Shown here: piece after piece, positions 1 through 11,060 of the stretch
Numbering within the stretch: the first letter of the stretch is position 1
Layout of the letters: every line of letters begins with the position of its first letter
Assembly (NCBI GenBank): GCA_029204225.1
Contig: MU833153.1
Span: 1-60,387 of the forward strand
From: Diphasiastrum complanatum
Taxonomy: Eukaryota; Streptophyta; Lycopodiopsida; Lycopodiales; Lycopodiaceae
Direction of reading: 5' to 3'
DNA length: 60,387 nt
The notes under the pieces: generated by a model
Told to the model about the DNA's origin: nothing
The model's database searches: none
What the model saw: the letters and a program-made list of their open reading frames with translations, nothing else
Translations under genes and position numbers: made by a program

Positions 1-628
1 GGATACTTAAAACATGTAAATTCTCTCACGTCAAATTAGGACACTTTTAATTGCCCTTGACCATTGCGTAAACGTTCTATTTCAAGCATAGACACCAAAG
101 GGGTGAGCTCCTTCAAGTCTCTTTGTATTAACCAGGCATCAAGTTTTGCTTTTTAGTCCTTGCACACAAGAACTAGAGAAAGAAAAAAAAATTGATCTTC
201 CCCTCTAAAGCCTTAGAACTATAGACATGCAAGTTGATCAGCTATTATTCATTTCACAAGGCAGTTCTCTAGAATTCTATTGCATAGACTTCCCCATTGT
301 CAAACTCAGCTATGGCAGAAAAGTTCCCTGTAGCTATCATCATGGCATTCAAATAACCAAAATATTGGATGAATGAATGCAACAAATTGCTAGAAAAACG
401 TTGCTTTCCCAGCCTACAAGCTATTTAGTTGTCAAACACCATCGGCTTGTAGCAGTTTTATCAAGAAAGCATTGGAAGCACGTTTACCAATATGCATAGA
501 TGAGTGAGGAGTCTATGACATATGTTGATGTACTTAACCAAAGCCAAGATCATCTCAGAATTCCAGATAAAAATGTACAGTATTGGCAATATAGAAAGAA
601 ATCTATTATTTTGACATTTCTTTACCTA
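1..628. other. 3' flank of delta-tubulin, no gene seen
   Basis: I see no long open frame, repeat or RNA gene here. It lies downstream of the minus-strand delta-tubulin stop codon, so the part next to 628 should hold the 3' UTR. No canonical AATAAA signal stands out just after the stop. Confidence 0.5.
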
Positions 629-2582
629 TTATAGTGCTAGATACCGTGCTAAGATATCTTCTACACTTGCAAAGGCAGCATCAAATACTGAGTACTCTAA
701 ACCATGTTCAGCATAATGATGAATGTAAGCTCGAGAAGAATACATTGCATAGGCTCGAGAAAGCACACGAGATGCTGGAAGGATAGCTACTTGGCTATTG
801 CTAAGTAAGCCAGCAGACATTGCCAAATTTCCATAACTTGCTTCATGAACAGCAACTTTAATAGGATCAACAGACCACAAAGGATACATGCGCAAGTCAT
901 TAAACATGTCAACATTGACAGTTTCACTACCCCACCCTCTCAAAACAAGAAGATTTGCAACTGAACGATCCACTGATCTAGAGCCAACTGCTGTGTGACC
1001 TTGAGTATTCTTAGATTTGGATGTACTTTCCTTATTTTGAGAAGAATCTTTTCCAGCACATTTTCCCGCATCGTAAGCATCCGCTTTAGGTGCTTCAGCT
1101 GAGACCCCCATGTGAGTGTCGTAAAGTCTAGCGTTTCTGCATGAATCTGCCAAAAAACTTATGAGCTCCAATACACGCAAAGTTGCTAGAAGCCAATCTA
1201 CCAATTCTTCATGAAACCAAATGTTAATCCTTATACATGTGTAAATAGCTTCACTAAAATAGTATCTTCCAGAAGTGGGAAAGAGGCCTGCCTGAGGGGT
1301 TGAGTGCAGTGCAAGCATCCGATATCCTGGATGTGCACAAAGGTTTAGAACCAAGTCTGAAAGTTGCCGAACAGAAAGACCAGCTCCAGAACCAGACCAG
1401 CCTGTACTTGACCCAGACTTCAACTGAGTTGCAGAGCTGCATCCTTTCCCAGTATGAACAGGTCTCCAATAGGCAGGTAGAAGGATCGATGCAAGAGATT
1501 GTGCTCCAACTTTGTTCATATCAGTGAAAGAAGGTTTTTCTATTGCTAGCGACCTTTTACAGATGCTACTGAGGGCATCATTTTTAACAGCAATTATACC
1601 ATCAGCATGGTTGTGCAAATGAGAGAGAGTAAGAAGCACATTGTAATTCTGCACTACTACCTCACCGGTTTCAAATGGCCAAATGCAATAACTCATAACA
1701 CAAGCTGCCGGGTATTCATCTCTTAAGGCCTCCAAAAGATACGCCCCTAGAATCAAAGCAAGCAGTAAATAGTTCTGCACTATGCTTCTGAAAAGTTTAA
1801 GCATTTCCACAGGATTCTATCTCACTTCAGAGCTTAAACTAGGAATCAGTACCAAAACAGACCCAAACCAGCACCAGTACCACCAGCCATGCTTTGCATC
1901 AATAAGAAACCACAAAATTGGTCACAGGCCTCCACCTGCAAAGCGCACAAAATCAGAAAGTAGACAACCACACAGAACGTACCTCACCCTGCAATTGAAC
2001 TATTGCTACCTACATGATGCTCACTCCTAGTGGGTGGGGTAAGGCATGTACCATCTATGTTCTTTCTTGAAAGTTAAGCTCAGTGACACCAATTTCATTC
2101 TCTTTAATTTGATCTTGGAAGTCTGAAACTTTTGACGTGACGACATCAAATGAAATATGTACCTCCAAGCGAATCAACTCAAGAAGAGACACCCTACATG
2201 CAGGTCCATGACTATAAAATCCTTGAGCCCAATTGTTTCCAGAGCCACTGTTCCTGGTGAAATAATGTCTTCCATAACTCCAGATTTTGCTTGCATTTGC
2301 GGCATTCATCACATCTGCCACCACCTAGCAACTAACCCTATTAACAAGCATTGATACACATTTGGGACATAACAGATGCATAGTTCATACACATTACAAA
2401 ATTTGACTAACCTTTGGTTCCATATCTATCAATACACACCGTGCCGTGCGGGTGTTGCTTGGACCTTCATGGAAAAAAATTTCCAGAGGGCCACCAAATG
2501 GAGCAGAATTAGCCATCGCATTAAAGAACGAAAAACCTTGCTGATTACCACCTTGACCAAGTTGCACTACCACCACCCCCAT
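629..2582 (-). CDS. TUBD1: Delta-tubulin, complete four-exon gene
   Basis: Encodes a tubulin-superfamily GTPase of basal bodies and centrioles, needed in other organisms for triplet microtubules. Exons read on the minus strand: 2582-2412, 2324-2163, 1935-1863 and 1746-629, about 507 residues. All three introns have GT donors and AG acceptors and the frame stays open throughout. The start at 2582 gives MGVVVVQLGQGGNQQG, aligned with the delta-tubulin N terminus; an in-frame ATG 12 codons upstream is less likely. Exon 1 ends in IDMEPK, exon 2 holds GSGNNWAQGF, and exon 3 holds the nucleotide-binding loop AGGTGAGLG. Exon 4 holds GEVVVQNYN, LTLSHL, SVANLLVLRG and SRAYIHHYAEHGLE, all delta-type. 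A low-complexity Ser/Lys-rich stretch (about 1110-960) replaces a loop, making the protein longer than the roughly 450-residue animal form. A further small intron in exon 4 near 1220-1290 cannot be excluded. Confidence 0.93.
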
Positions 2583-4083
2583 GCTTCCCAATGTAGCAGA
2601 GGCCTCTCCGTGCCTCAACTTGGGTATAGGAGTTCAAGTTTTCTTCAGCTAGCATTAACCTGCACAAACATACAGTGCTGAGAAAAAGGTCACAATCCTC
2701 AAGGTCTAGATACCCAATTAACCTGTATCATGATAACCAAGCATAAGAGAAACATCGGGGACTTGGGGGCAATTCATGCATGCCAAAAAGAAACCTCAAT
2801 ATCTATATGGGAATTAAGCTACCTTTTTACGATGCACATATCTGTGAATAGCAAGATCAAGCACCCACAAATGGGAGCTTATAATTGTGCATTTGTCATG
2901 TTACACTTCATCCCATGCAACCAATAAGAATGACTAGAAACACATCTATATCGGTAAAAAGGTTGAGAATGGGCTGGCATGGTGTACTAACACCCACCAC
3001 TCCCCAGTGTTACTTTGCACTGTTGGATTCCGCATTCCACAATTAAAATGGCTTCAGAAATTTGAAATGCTTTTTAAAAGAGTGGATAGATGTTGGGTAA
3101 CATATGCTACTTGAGGCGCTAGTACCCTGAAAATCTAGAATGGTTGACCCCCAAAAGTCCTAGGACAAGTATTGTCAAGAGTTTTGGGATGCAACAACAT
3201 AGAGAATGTAGTTTGGCATGATCATAACCAGGTTTCTATATGAACCTAACTCAAGGTCTAGCCCATCCTCTAGTAGACCTACAACATTTGGTTGTTGTCA
3301 TTTGAATCTCAAAGTCATAGAAACCTTATTTTAGATGATTGAGGGAGTAGATTGAAAGAATAGTTAATTTGATCAAGCAAAAAGGTCTGATCATAGTCCA
3401 CATGAGTTATGGTGAAAAGACTCACGAAAATCCTCCTTCTCAATGTACATGAAGATTTTGCTTGTGGAGGTGCCTCCATAATACAAAGAAAACTTGAGCA
3501 CCTGCCATACTTATCTTATAATTAACCAATCTCAATTCACAAGGATGAGGTTTACTAACTAGAGGAATTTAATCACGTGATGGAAGGCCATGAGTCTTAG
3601 AAAGCTTTATTAACGTCTTTTCCATGCCAAAAGGCAGGGACATGTCAAGTATATCAATGGGAGTGCATAAAATGTCTCCAAAAACAGTAAAGAAAGTACA
3701 TGTAGATAAACTACTAAGTAAGTAACCAAACTGAACTAAACTATGCTCTGAAATGTAAAATGTAATGTACAAAAACATGTGCAACACAGTTGATAGTCTA
3801 AAAAAAACAAAGCATAGTGTCATCATCATGCTCTGCTGGGAATGAGAAACGATGTAATGTGAGCTGCTACGAAAACTAGAGCAGGGGTGTGTTGTTGGCA
3901 TCATTTGGAAGACTGTTGATGAGATGTGCGTCTCCCCATGGTAGGTCAATAGCTTGGGCCGCAACATGATTGTCTAATGCATTGTCTCAAATCTTTGTGT
4001 AGGTGCATGTGCAGGCATATCATCACCGTCATCGTCATCATCACTGGTATTAGTGCACTCTGTATTTGTCCTAGGTCTCCTCC
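2583..4083. other. Upstream region of delta-tubulin, no gene recognised
   Basis: Nothing here gives a recognisable protein or repeat. The part next to 2583 should contain the 5' UTR and promoter of the minus-strand delta-tubulin gene, but no distinct promoter motif was identified. Short open frames near 3569-3967 have skewed composition without family resemblance. The left tail of a LINE may extend into the 3970-4083 part. Confidence 0.4.
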
Positions 4084-4335
4084 TTAAGAAGAATGATGTG
4101 ATCTGGAGCTGTGGTACTGAGTGTGCAGTGTAACAGGCATGTCTTGGAGAAAGCAATGATATCTCCCCCTGATCTCATAATAGGTAGCGCATTCGAAGAT
4201 TAAGTGCTCCTCAGACTCCACCTCATGTAAAGAACATAACAGACAGTTCCTCTCCTCTCTCGGAATACCCTGGAACCGTCTGGTCTCGCAGGTGTGAAGA
4301 AATATGCAGCTGATCGAGTATGAACCTGGGGCCAT
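4084..4335 (-). pseudogene. LINE C-terminal zinc-knuckle fragment
   Basis: This 83-codon frame reads CETRRFQGIPREERNCLLC followed by HEVESEEHLIFEC. That is the Cys-Cys-His-Cys zinc-binding tail found after the reverse transcriptase of many endonuclease-type LINEs. The central reverse transcriptase of this LINE is missing. An endonuclease fragment on the same strand lies at 6040-6790, so the two may be the ends of one element whose middle was replaced by chromovirus sequence. The pairing is inference; the domain call is from the motif. Confidence 0.65.
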
Positions 4336-4345
4336 GAGATAGTCT

Positions 4346-4940
4346 AGAACCTAGATAACGTGGTAAAATTGGGAACCCAACTGTATCAAACTCTAAAGAA
4401 TGAGTCCAATATTAATCAGGTTTAACCCCTAACTGACCTTGCCAGACTCAGTCAAGATATGTTCTATATTTAAAATGTCTAATAGACTGGCGCGAGTTAC
4501 GAATAGAGCCACAGCTGATCTAGAGCTAAGCTATGAAAGCAACACATAAGCAAGACTTAAGCTATGAAAGCAGCACATAAGCAAGACTTAGCACTAGAAA
4601 GCTGGAAAGAGAGAGATTAAGGAGGCTAAAGAGAGAGATCAATATCATCAGCTGAGAATAACAAATGACACAGTTTTGCTACTTATAGCCAAGAGGAAGC
4701 CCTAAAAGGAAGCTTCCGGTGGCTAGGGCCCAACTGGGAGGGATAATAGTGCGCCGTCCAAGAAGGCCCCCACTCTCCAGTAATATGTCCAAATGGCCTA
4801 ATAATGAATAATAAGGCCAAAGGCCAACCATATAGTCTAAGTGTCACTAATGAATAGAAAGGGCCCAAGGCCTGCTTATGCATAAAGTAAAGTAAATGTA
4901 AATGGACACGGCGAATGTAATGAGCCAAGTCCATAACTCT
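4346..4940 (-). repeat. Putative 3' LTR of the chromovirus at 4986-6030
   Basis: On the minus strand a polypurine tract (GGGGAGAG, about 4941-4948) follows the chromodomain stop codon, where a gypsy 3' LTR should begin. A TATA-like CTATAAGTAG lies near 4680 and is followed by a pyrimidine-rich stretch, as in an LTR U3/R. The left end is set only by the return of LINE sequence near 4335. No second copy is visible in the window, so both ends are approximate. Confidence 0.45.
4528..4589. repeat. 31-bp tandem duplication
   Basis: Two adjacent 31-bp copies, beginning AAGCTATGAAAGCA and differing by one base, lie inside the putative LTR downstream of its TATA-like box. Confidence 0.85.
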
Positions 4941-4985
4941 CCCCGACACAAAAAAAAAGACCCAACTGCCGAAAAAAAACTGGAT

Positions 4986-6030
4986 CAAACAGCAGCAAGC
5001 CCTAGTGCATCAACAACTAGAACAGCATCTGATGTAGAGGAATCAACAAGTGCAACAAGAGCACGAACCTGATCCGCAAGTGATGGTGTATGATCAAAGA
5101 CATCAATAGGCTCCCAATGGCCTCCTCAATAGGACGACCATCCCACTGGACCAAAAACTGAATCTGCAGGCGGCGTCGACTATCCTGTAATATAGCAGCA
5201 GGTAAAAATGGAAACAACTCGGGAGCAGTAGGAAACTCAACATCACAAGGAGTGTCATCCTCAATACCAGCACGTAATAAACTGACATGGAATACATCAC
5301 AGGCTCGTGTGGAAGCAGGAAGCTGTAAGCGATATGTAACTGGACTAAGAACCTACAAAATGCGATACGGTCCATAATAACGTGGTGCAAGCTTCTCAGT
5401 AGAAGCATGGCCTTGGACAAAATGATGACGTGCAAACCGTAGGCGTAGATAAACCATATCTCCAAGCTGAAACTCAACATGACGGCGGTGACGATCAACT
5501 GAGGTCTGATAACGCTGCTGAACATGCTGTAAATGAGAACTGGCCCGGGTAATAAGCTCTCGGGCACTTGATAGAAGACAGGTGTATCCTCGTGAGGGAG
5601 AGGAATGCCAGATAAAAGAGGTGTATAGCCATGAGATAATAAAAATGGTGCGACACCTGTGCTGGTACTAACAGAGCTGTTATAGCTATACTCTGCTAAA
5701 CATAAATGCTGATCCCAATCCTTCCCAGAAGGAGTAAAAAAAATAATCAGAGCTGCAATAGTGGCAAATGAGGAACTGGACGACGAAGGTGAGTGGCTAA
5801 CCCAAGGAACATACGAACATGATGAACATCAGTTGGTATAGGCCAATCCTGGATGGCCTGAACCTTATGAGGGTCCAGACGAATGTGCCCATTACAAACA
5901 AGAAAACCAAGAAACTCGATAAGGCGGCAGTGTGAAGAGAGGTGGTAAGAAAAGCAGCTTGTGATTCAACTGTATTGTCATGTGAAAAAGTGTGGAGTAA
6001 TGAGGCCAGAGACTCCTGATAGACTGGCAT
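4986..6030 (-). mobile_element. Decayed Ty3-gypsy chromovirus: RT end, integrase, chromodomain
   Basis: Right to left on the minus strand, about 5950-5770 reads IEFLGFLVCNGHIRLDP and PTDVHHVRMFLGLA, the C-terminal part of a gypsy reverse transcriptase. It joins directly at about 5760 to the end of an integrase core (AEYSYNSSVSTSTGVAPF), so RNase H and the integrase N terminus are deleted. Then come GDMVYLRLRF, KLAPRYYGPYRIL, a stop at about 5352, CDVFHVSLLRAGIEDD and a chromodomain (IQFLVQWDGRPIEEA). A one-base loss near 5120 shifts the frame before WEPIDVFDHTPSL, and the frame ends at 4986-4988. The chromodomain would target integration to modified chromatin in a live element. This copy is dead. 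Confidence 0.85.
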
Positions 6031-6039
6031 GTATAGAGG

Positions 6040-6790
6040 GCTAGGGATGCATATCTCATGGGTAAGCGTGAGATGGGAAGGTGGGAGGCGACCAATAGCA
6101 AAAGAGAGATGAAAATCAGAGATGAGAGGTATGGAGGATGGTGACATCATGAGATAATCAATGGCATTATGACCGCCACTATGAGGATGACAAGTATACC
6201 TGCCTGAATCCGACCAACAACTCAGGCCATTATGCTCGCCAAGCTATAATAAGTACTCACCATATGGGGTAATGAGTCTCGAACTGTCATCGGAAATCCT
6301 AGTAACTCCCATCCCATCATTGTCAAGGGCATGAACGCGGAGCTGGTGGTCGGTGGTGTTGTGAAACTCTGACTATCGTGAGGATGTCCTTGCATTAAAA
6401 TCCCCAATGAGAAAGTATGCCCCCACTCTGTAAATCTGAAAATATCCAATGAGAGATCAAGGTAGGGTGAGCCAATGCCCCCAACAAAAAGATGAAGCCT
6501 GTGGAGGAAAATAACATCCCGCAATAAAGAGGTCCGTATCCAAACCAATATCATGTCCAACAATACGAATCCAAATATAACGCGCATGCTCGTCATGTAT
6601 GATGAACTCAATGATCGGGTGAAGAGACTCCTTGTATAAGCATGCAACCCCTCTGGATCCTCGACCACTAGCTGATCTGGTCTCAGGTGTGTGTGCACGG
6701 AATCCCATCTGTATTTTGGGAAAGTGGGTAGCCCTCACTCCTAACTCTCATGAGTTTCCATAAAAAGCAGTAAATCCCAACCAGTGATAA
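6040..6790 (-). pseudogene. LINE apurinic endonuclease domain fragment
   Basis: In one minus-strand frame with a few stops: GVACLYKESL, then DLFIAGCYFPP, AYFLIGDFNAR, GEYLLQLGEHNGL, DSGRYTCHP and GGHNAIDYLMMSP. These are the successive blocks of the LINE endonuclease (exonuclease-endonuclease-phosphatase fold), including the catalytic GDFN block and the IDY block. Stops near 6456 and 6375 show decay. The next block (SDFHLSFAIGRLP) ends near 6050, where chromovirus sequence takes over. It is probably the 5' half of the LINE whose tail lies at 4084-4335. Confidence 0.78.
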
Positions 6791-6936
6791 AATCAATTAA
6801 GTCTCCTGATTTGGAAGATGAGTGTATAACATCACAATCCCAAACTCCAATATGGAGATGGTGTGGATGGGGCCCCGGGGTACTCCCGAACCCAGGGAAT
6901 GGGAACTGCTAGGAGAGCTATCGATAAAGCGCACCC

Positions 6937-6938
<2 letters not shown>

Positions 6939-7003
<65 letters not shown>
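6939..7003. repeat. Compound microsatellite (GA)n(CA)n
   Basis: About 18 GA units (6939-6974) pass directly into about 15 CA units (to about 7003). The tract lies just upstream of the LINE endonuclease remnant. Confidence 0.97.
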
Positions 7004-7005
<2 letters not shown>

Positions 7006-7319
7006 AAAGTAGTAATTAGAGACCTCAAGGTGCTAGTTCACTTTTAACCTCCTCATTATGTCTTCTTGATTAGAGAATTAGTGCGAAAGAACACAATTGC
7101 GTGAAGAGCATGGATCTTGTGGAAAGAGCTCTTGCACTCTTGAATCTTTGTACGAATACTTGCTATTTTATCTACTTTTACTTGTTCATTGCAATGCACT
7201 TACTTTTAATCTCTTTGCAATCAAATCTTGTTTGCTGGGCTGGCTTTTTTGTGATAATTCCACTAGGCATTCTCAGATTTGTCAATAGGTTATAGGCCCA
7301 CATCATGTGCTACAATCCA
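7004..7319. other. No gene recognised
   Basis: Two overlapping short open frames start near 7097, one hydrophobic, but neither resembles a known family. It may be the leader of the copia gag remnant that follows. Confidence 0.35.
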
Positions 7320-7800
7320 ATCTGCCTTCCATTGAGCGGTTGGATGGCAACAACTATTCGGATTAGAAGACTATGATGAATGAACCTATCAAGGGATTGT
7401 ATCACGCTCTAAGAAATCATATTTTGAAGGATCACTCACGTGGTATGCATGTGATTAATCAGCCCTACTCTCCAATGCATCAATCTCTCCAAGAAACATA
7501 TTAAATATATCAAAAATTACACTCTTTTCATGAGGCATGGGAACTCCTTGCCAAAAAGCAAACAAGTGAGATGTCAATGATAGTACGATGTTGCAAAGAA
7601 AGCTTTTTCGCGTTAAAATCTTTTATCAAAGAAAATGTTGGTCTCTACATTACTCACTTCAATTATTTGCCATCACAATGGATATTCTCCTCAATAGCTT
7701 GCCACCTATCTATTTTTAGTGACTTCTTTGGAGTCTAAAGATGAGAAACTCAATGCAGACTTTTTCATTGCAAGGCTCAAGCAAGGGTATGAGAAGATGA
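7320..7800 (+). pseudogene. Ty1-copia gag remnant
   Basis: Broken plus-strand frames read IERLDGNNYSD followed by KTMM at about 7335, then EAWELLAKKQTSEM. A frame change leads to LPPIYF and VTSLESKDEKLNADFFIARL at about 7695-7775. These match the order of copia Gag (UBN2-type) blocks. Several stops and frameshifts are present and no LTR is attached. A weak cysteine-rich stretch near 7920 may be the decayed zinc knuckle. Confidence 0.6.
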
Positions 7801-8289
7801 AGCCAAGCTGCTAATGTATAAATTTACACTTGTTTTTTCTAGCAACTTATGGTTCCATTAGTGGGGGAAATTTTGATCTGGTTTTCTAGCAACTTAATGT
7901 CATTTGAATGGAACAAAAAGATAATTGTAACAAATGCTAGTACAGAGAGGATGGATGAGTTTAGCCTTCTACGCTCACATGTTTCTTGTCATCATAAGCA
8001 ACACCTCATTGAGTAGATACTCTACCCCTATTGTCTGGATTACACAAAGATATGCACAAAACATATCTTCCAAAATAAATTGGTCCTTCAACCTACCCAT
8101 TGTGGATGCTTCCCACTAATCATTTAAAAATGTGTTCCCAAATTCACGAACACATGGCTATGATCTCCCCACTTGAGACCCATATTTGAGAATCAAGAGT
8201 CTGCACAATGTCATCATGCTTCGGTCAAACAACTCACCCAATGATGGAGCTAGTAGTTTATTCTTAATTTGCAATGAACTAGGCCATCA
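7801..8289. other. Degenerate sequence between element remnants
   Basis: A short plus-strand open frame at 7934-8119 has no recognisable domain. The stretch is probably continuous element debris between the copia gag remnant and the chromovirus tail. Confidence 0.35.
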
Positions 8290-8660
8290 TAGTCAATTGA
8301 CAGATCTAGGACAAGTTCACTATATACTTGGTATTTAGGTCCTTCGAGATCGAACCAAAGTACATCATACATTTCATATAAGTCGTTTGAAAGAGCAACT
8401 TGGTGGAAAGGATAACCTTATTTTGGAAGGTGAACTAGTTCAATTGGAGGACTTGACCACCTTTGTGCCCATGGAACACCCAAAAAAGTCCTGGATAAGC
8501 GACATCATCAGTTGAGAAATCATTCGACACATGCATGTGGATAGCCAATGACGGGCTGTCACATAATAGCATGCACATTACTTGATCCGTTGGTAAGGTG
8601 AGTCGGATGATGAGGACACCTGGGAGAAAGAGGTGGACCTTAGGCTAAGACTCTCTAAAT
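8290..8660 (+). pseudogene. Chromovirus integrase C terminus and chromodomain remnant
   Basis: Plus-strand frames read VHHTFHISRLKEQLG, GELVQLED, KKVLDKRHHQLRNHS and then YLIRW, one stop, GESDDEDTWEKEVDLR. These correspond to the end of a gypsy integrase (VFHVSxLKxxLG), the linker with ILDxR, and a chromodomain (YLxxWKG...EDATWE). Stops and small frame changes show decay. Only this 3' end of the element is present. Confidence 0.72.
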
Positions 8661-8879
8661 TCCTACCTTGAGAAAGAAATTCTTAACTGGGAGAGAATAT
8701 TATTTATTTACCATAACATTACACTTCGAGTGATGTGAGGCAAAACGCTGAGCCGGCATTGTCAAGTGCTTTGCACGGCCTCCACAAGAAACATTCACCT
8801 AGCCAATATTCAAACGTGTCAGCATCTCACTCTTTACCAAAAGCTTTTGCGGTTTGCCTTTACTTGTTAGCTTGAATGT

Positions 8880-9059
8880 AAGGCATAATTTCAGCCCTTA
8901 AAGAGAGTTGTTGCCCTTTGGTTAACCTTACAAGGTGAATTAACATTAAAAAAAAAGTCCCCCATGGGTATACAACATTGGTAGGGTCTAAGCTTAACAT
9001 TAAACTTGACATTAGACCATAGAAACTTGACATAAAGGTGCAGGTTTCTATTTCCGACA
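8880..9059 (-). repeat. Putative 3' LTR start of the copia at 9062-10590
   Basis: On the minus strand, directly after the RNase H C terminus, a purine tract (AAGGGAGAG) is followed by TGTCGGAAATAG at 9059, the expected start of a copia 3' LTR. The left end is not defined. The first 17 bases only loosely resemble the LTR at 18516-18772, so assignment to the same element is uncertain. Confidence 0.4.
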
Positions 9060-9061
9060 CT

Positions 9062-10590
9062 CTCCCTTAATGACAAGTTTGTTTTCTTTGACCCCAAGCC
9101 AATGTCGAAATTTTTCAAATCTGTCCTTTGATAAGCTTTTTGTAAATATGTCCACAACTTGGTCATCAGTGCAGCAACAAATAAGCTCCAACTCCTGCTA
9201 GAACCGTCTCGCAAATGAAATAGTAGTGTATTTTAATATGTTTGGTGCGTGCATGGAAAATGGAAATTTTTGCAAGCTGGATGCAGCTTTGATTGTCACA
9301 AAAAATATGCGTTGAATTTGATTGATGCAAGCCACAATCTTCCAACAAGGTGTGCAGCCAAACACATTCGCAAGCGGCTGTTGCTGCAGCTCTATACTCG
9401 GCTTCGGTAGACGATAATGCCACTGTAGGCCATAGCTGAACCAAGTGAGAAAACAAAGAAGACCTCCAATTTGTGGGATCACTTGCTCAATCGGCGTCAC
9501 AATAGCCCAACAATTTAAACGTATCATTCTCGGCATATTCGAGTCCATAATTAATTGTATACTTTAGATAACAAAGAATCCTCTTGGCTGCCTTGAGGTG
9601 GACTTGTTTTGGATTCTCCATATGTTGGCTAACAAAGGTGACATTATATGCAATGTCGGACCGTAATGGACTTGTCCCAAGTCCTTCATCTCAAATTCTT
9701 GAGATATTTCTTAACTTCAACAATTTGCTTAGGATTACTTCCTGTGAATATCATATCTATAGAGTGTTAATAAGCAAGATACAAAGGTTGTGGAATCAGC
9801 CTTACTCTTTGTGAAACCACGTGAAAGTAGGTACTCATCCATTCTTGAGTACCAAGCTCTCTGAGCTTGCTTAAGTCCATGTGAAGCCTTAATGAGACGA
9901 CATCCATGATGTTCTCTCTTTCACCACAAATCTTAGGGATTCGGAAAGATATATCTCTTCATCAAAATAGCCATAGAAAAAGGAAGATTTTACATCCTCG
10001 ATGTATCTCCCATCCAAAGTGAGTTGCTTAAGCAAGAGCAAACCTAATGGTGGGCATTTTGGCAATGGAAGCAAATCTTTTGTCGAAATCTATGCCCTCC
10101 TTTTGCGCATATCCCTTTGCCACTAGCCTCGCCTTGTACTTTTCAATTGTGCCCTTGGCATCATATTTGACTTTGTAAACTTACTTTGTACCAGTTGGTT
10201 TTTTATTTGGCTTTGGTTCAACTACTACCCATGTTTTGTTCCTCATGATAGAGGAATACTTTTCCTTCATGGCTTCAACCCATACTTCTTGTTGTGAAGA
10301 TCATAGAATCGAGGCGCTTCAACATTTAGTACTTTTGCCATTAAGGCAAAATTCATAGTTGAACTTTTGAGTCTCTCTCTTAGGACTCTTTGAGCTCTTG
10401 GTTGGCTAGATTTGGCTTTATCGATTATCTCTCCTTCAATTGTCTTCAAGTACCATCGAGGGAGTTTCTTGGGTTGAGGAGGAGGACTCGGCTGAGGATT
10501 AACCGTTGTAGGTTGCTGGAAATCACCAATATGAGGGCTGTTTTGATGTCGAATCTGCCCCGCATCTTAAGCAGCACCTTCTTCTCCTTG
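9062..10590 (-). pseudogene. Ty1-copia reverse transcriptase/RNase H remnant (copia B pol)
   Basis: Read right to left: a linker (QPKKLPRW..KTIEGEIIDK), RT N terminus (YDLHNKK, MRNKTWVVVEP, KARLVAKGYAQKEGIDFD), RT C terminus (SQHMENPKQVHLKAAKRIL), then RNase H with GYCDADWASD, ALSSTEAEYRAAATAACE, CDNQSCIQLA and FHARTKHIKIHY, ending VDIFTKSLSKDRFEKFR. RT residues around the YxDD motif are damaged and several frames are used. The integrase and protease are absent between this piece and the gag piece at 10690-11055. It is most simply the 3' half of copia B, whose gag and 5' LTR lie to the right. Confidence 0.85.
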
Positions 10591-10689
10591 TCCTAGATGT
10601 TGAACGTCCACTCTTTCAGCAATAAAAACAAGGGCCTTGTACCTTGTTTGTTGAAGAAGAAACTTGCTTTTGCTTCGCTTTAGATGGAT

Positions 10690-11055
10690 CGTCCTTGAAC
10701 CAACAATTTTGTTTCTTTATGGGTTTTCCTACCACAAATAGAACACTTACAACTATTAGAAGCGTCGGAGCCTTGTTTCTTCTTATTCTTTGGATTTTTC
10801 TGTATGAGATTGTGCGTTAACCTTTGTTGTCCCATGAGTTTGGGATCTTAATTCTTCTTGAAGAAGAATTCCAGCCACATCATCGTAGCTTGGCGGTTTC
10901 TCTCCAACATTTAATGTGGTGACAAGATGCTGGAACTGTGGAGGAAGGCCATTGAGAGTGACGCTAACAATGTTTAGGTCATCTACATCCTTGCCTACAT
11001 CCATAGCTTTTCCCTCATTCATCTTCAAGGTATGAAACTTTTGCTTTGAGGGAAA
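10690..11055 (-). pseudogene. Copia B gag, C-terminal half
   Basis: The minus frame reads KQKFHTLKMNEGKAM, VSVTLNGLPPQF and YDDVAGILLQEELR, typical copia Gag. A degenerate zinc-knuckle region (CKCSICGRKTHKE) follows. The frame begins exactly at the insertion point of copia A. The N-terminal half of the same Gag resumes beyond the other end of A at 17833, in the same orientation. Confidence 0.85.
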
Positions 11056-11060
11056 GGATC

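Noticed and set aside
1300-1527. 75-codon plus-strand frame
   Set aside because: Antisense to delta-tubulin exon 4.
5103-5567. 154-codon minus-strand hydrophobic frame
   Set aside because: Shadow of the chromovirus integrase and chromodomain read in another frame.
6797-7003. Open frame with Cys-Val and Ser-Leu repeats
   Set aside because: Product of the GA/CA microsatellite only.
7097-7295. Two overlapping hydrophobic small proteins
   Set aside because: No family resemblance and flanked by decayed gag; likely leader sequence.
8860-9060. 66-codon minus-strand protein
   Set aside because: Lies in the putative 3' LTR after the copia RNase H; no domain.
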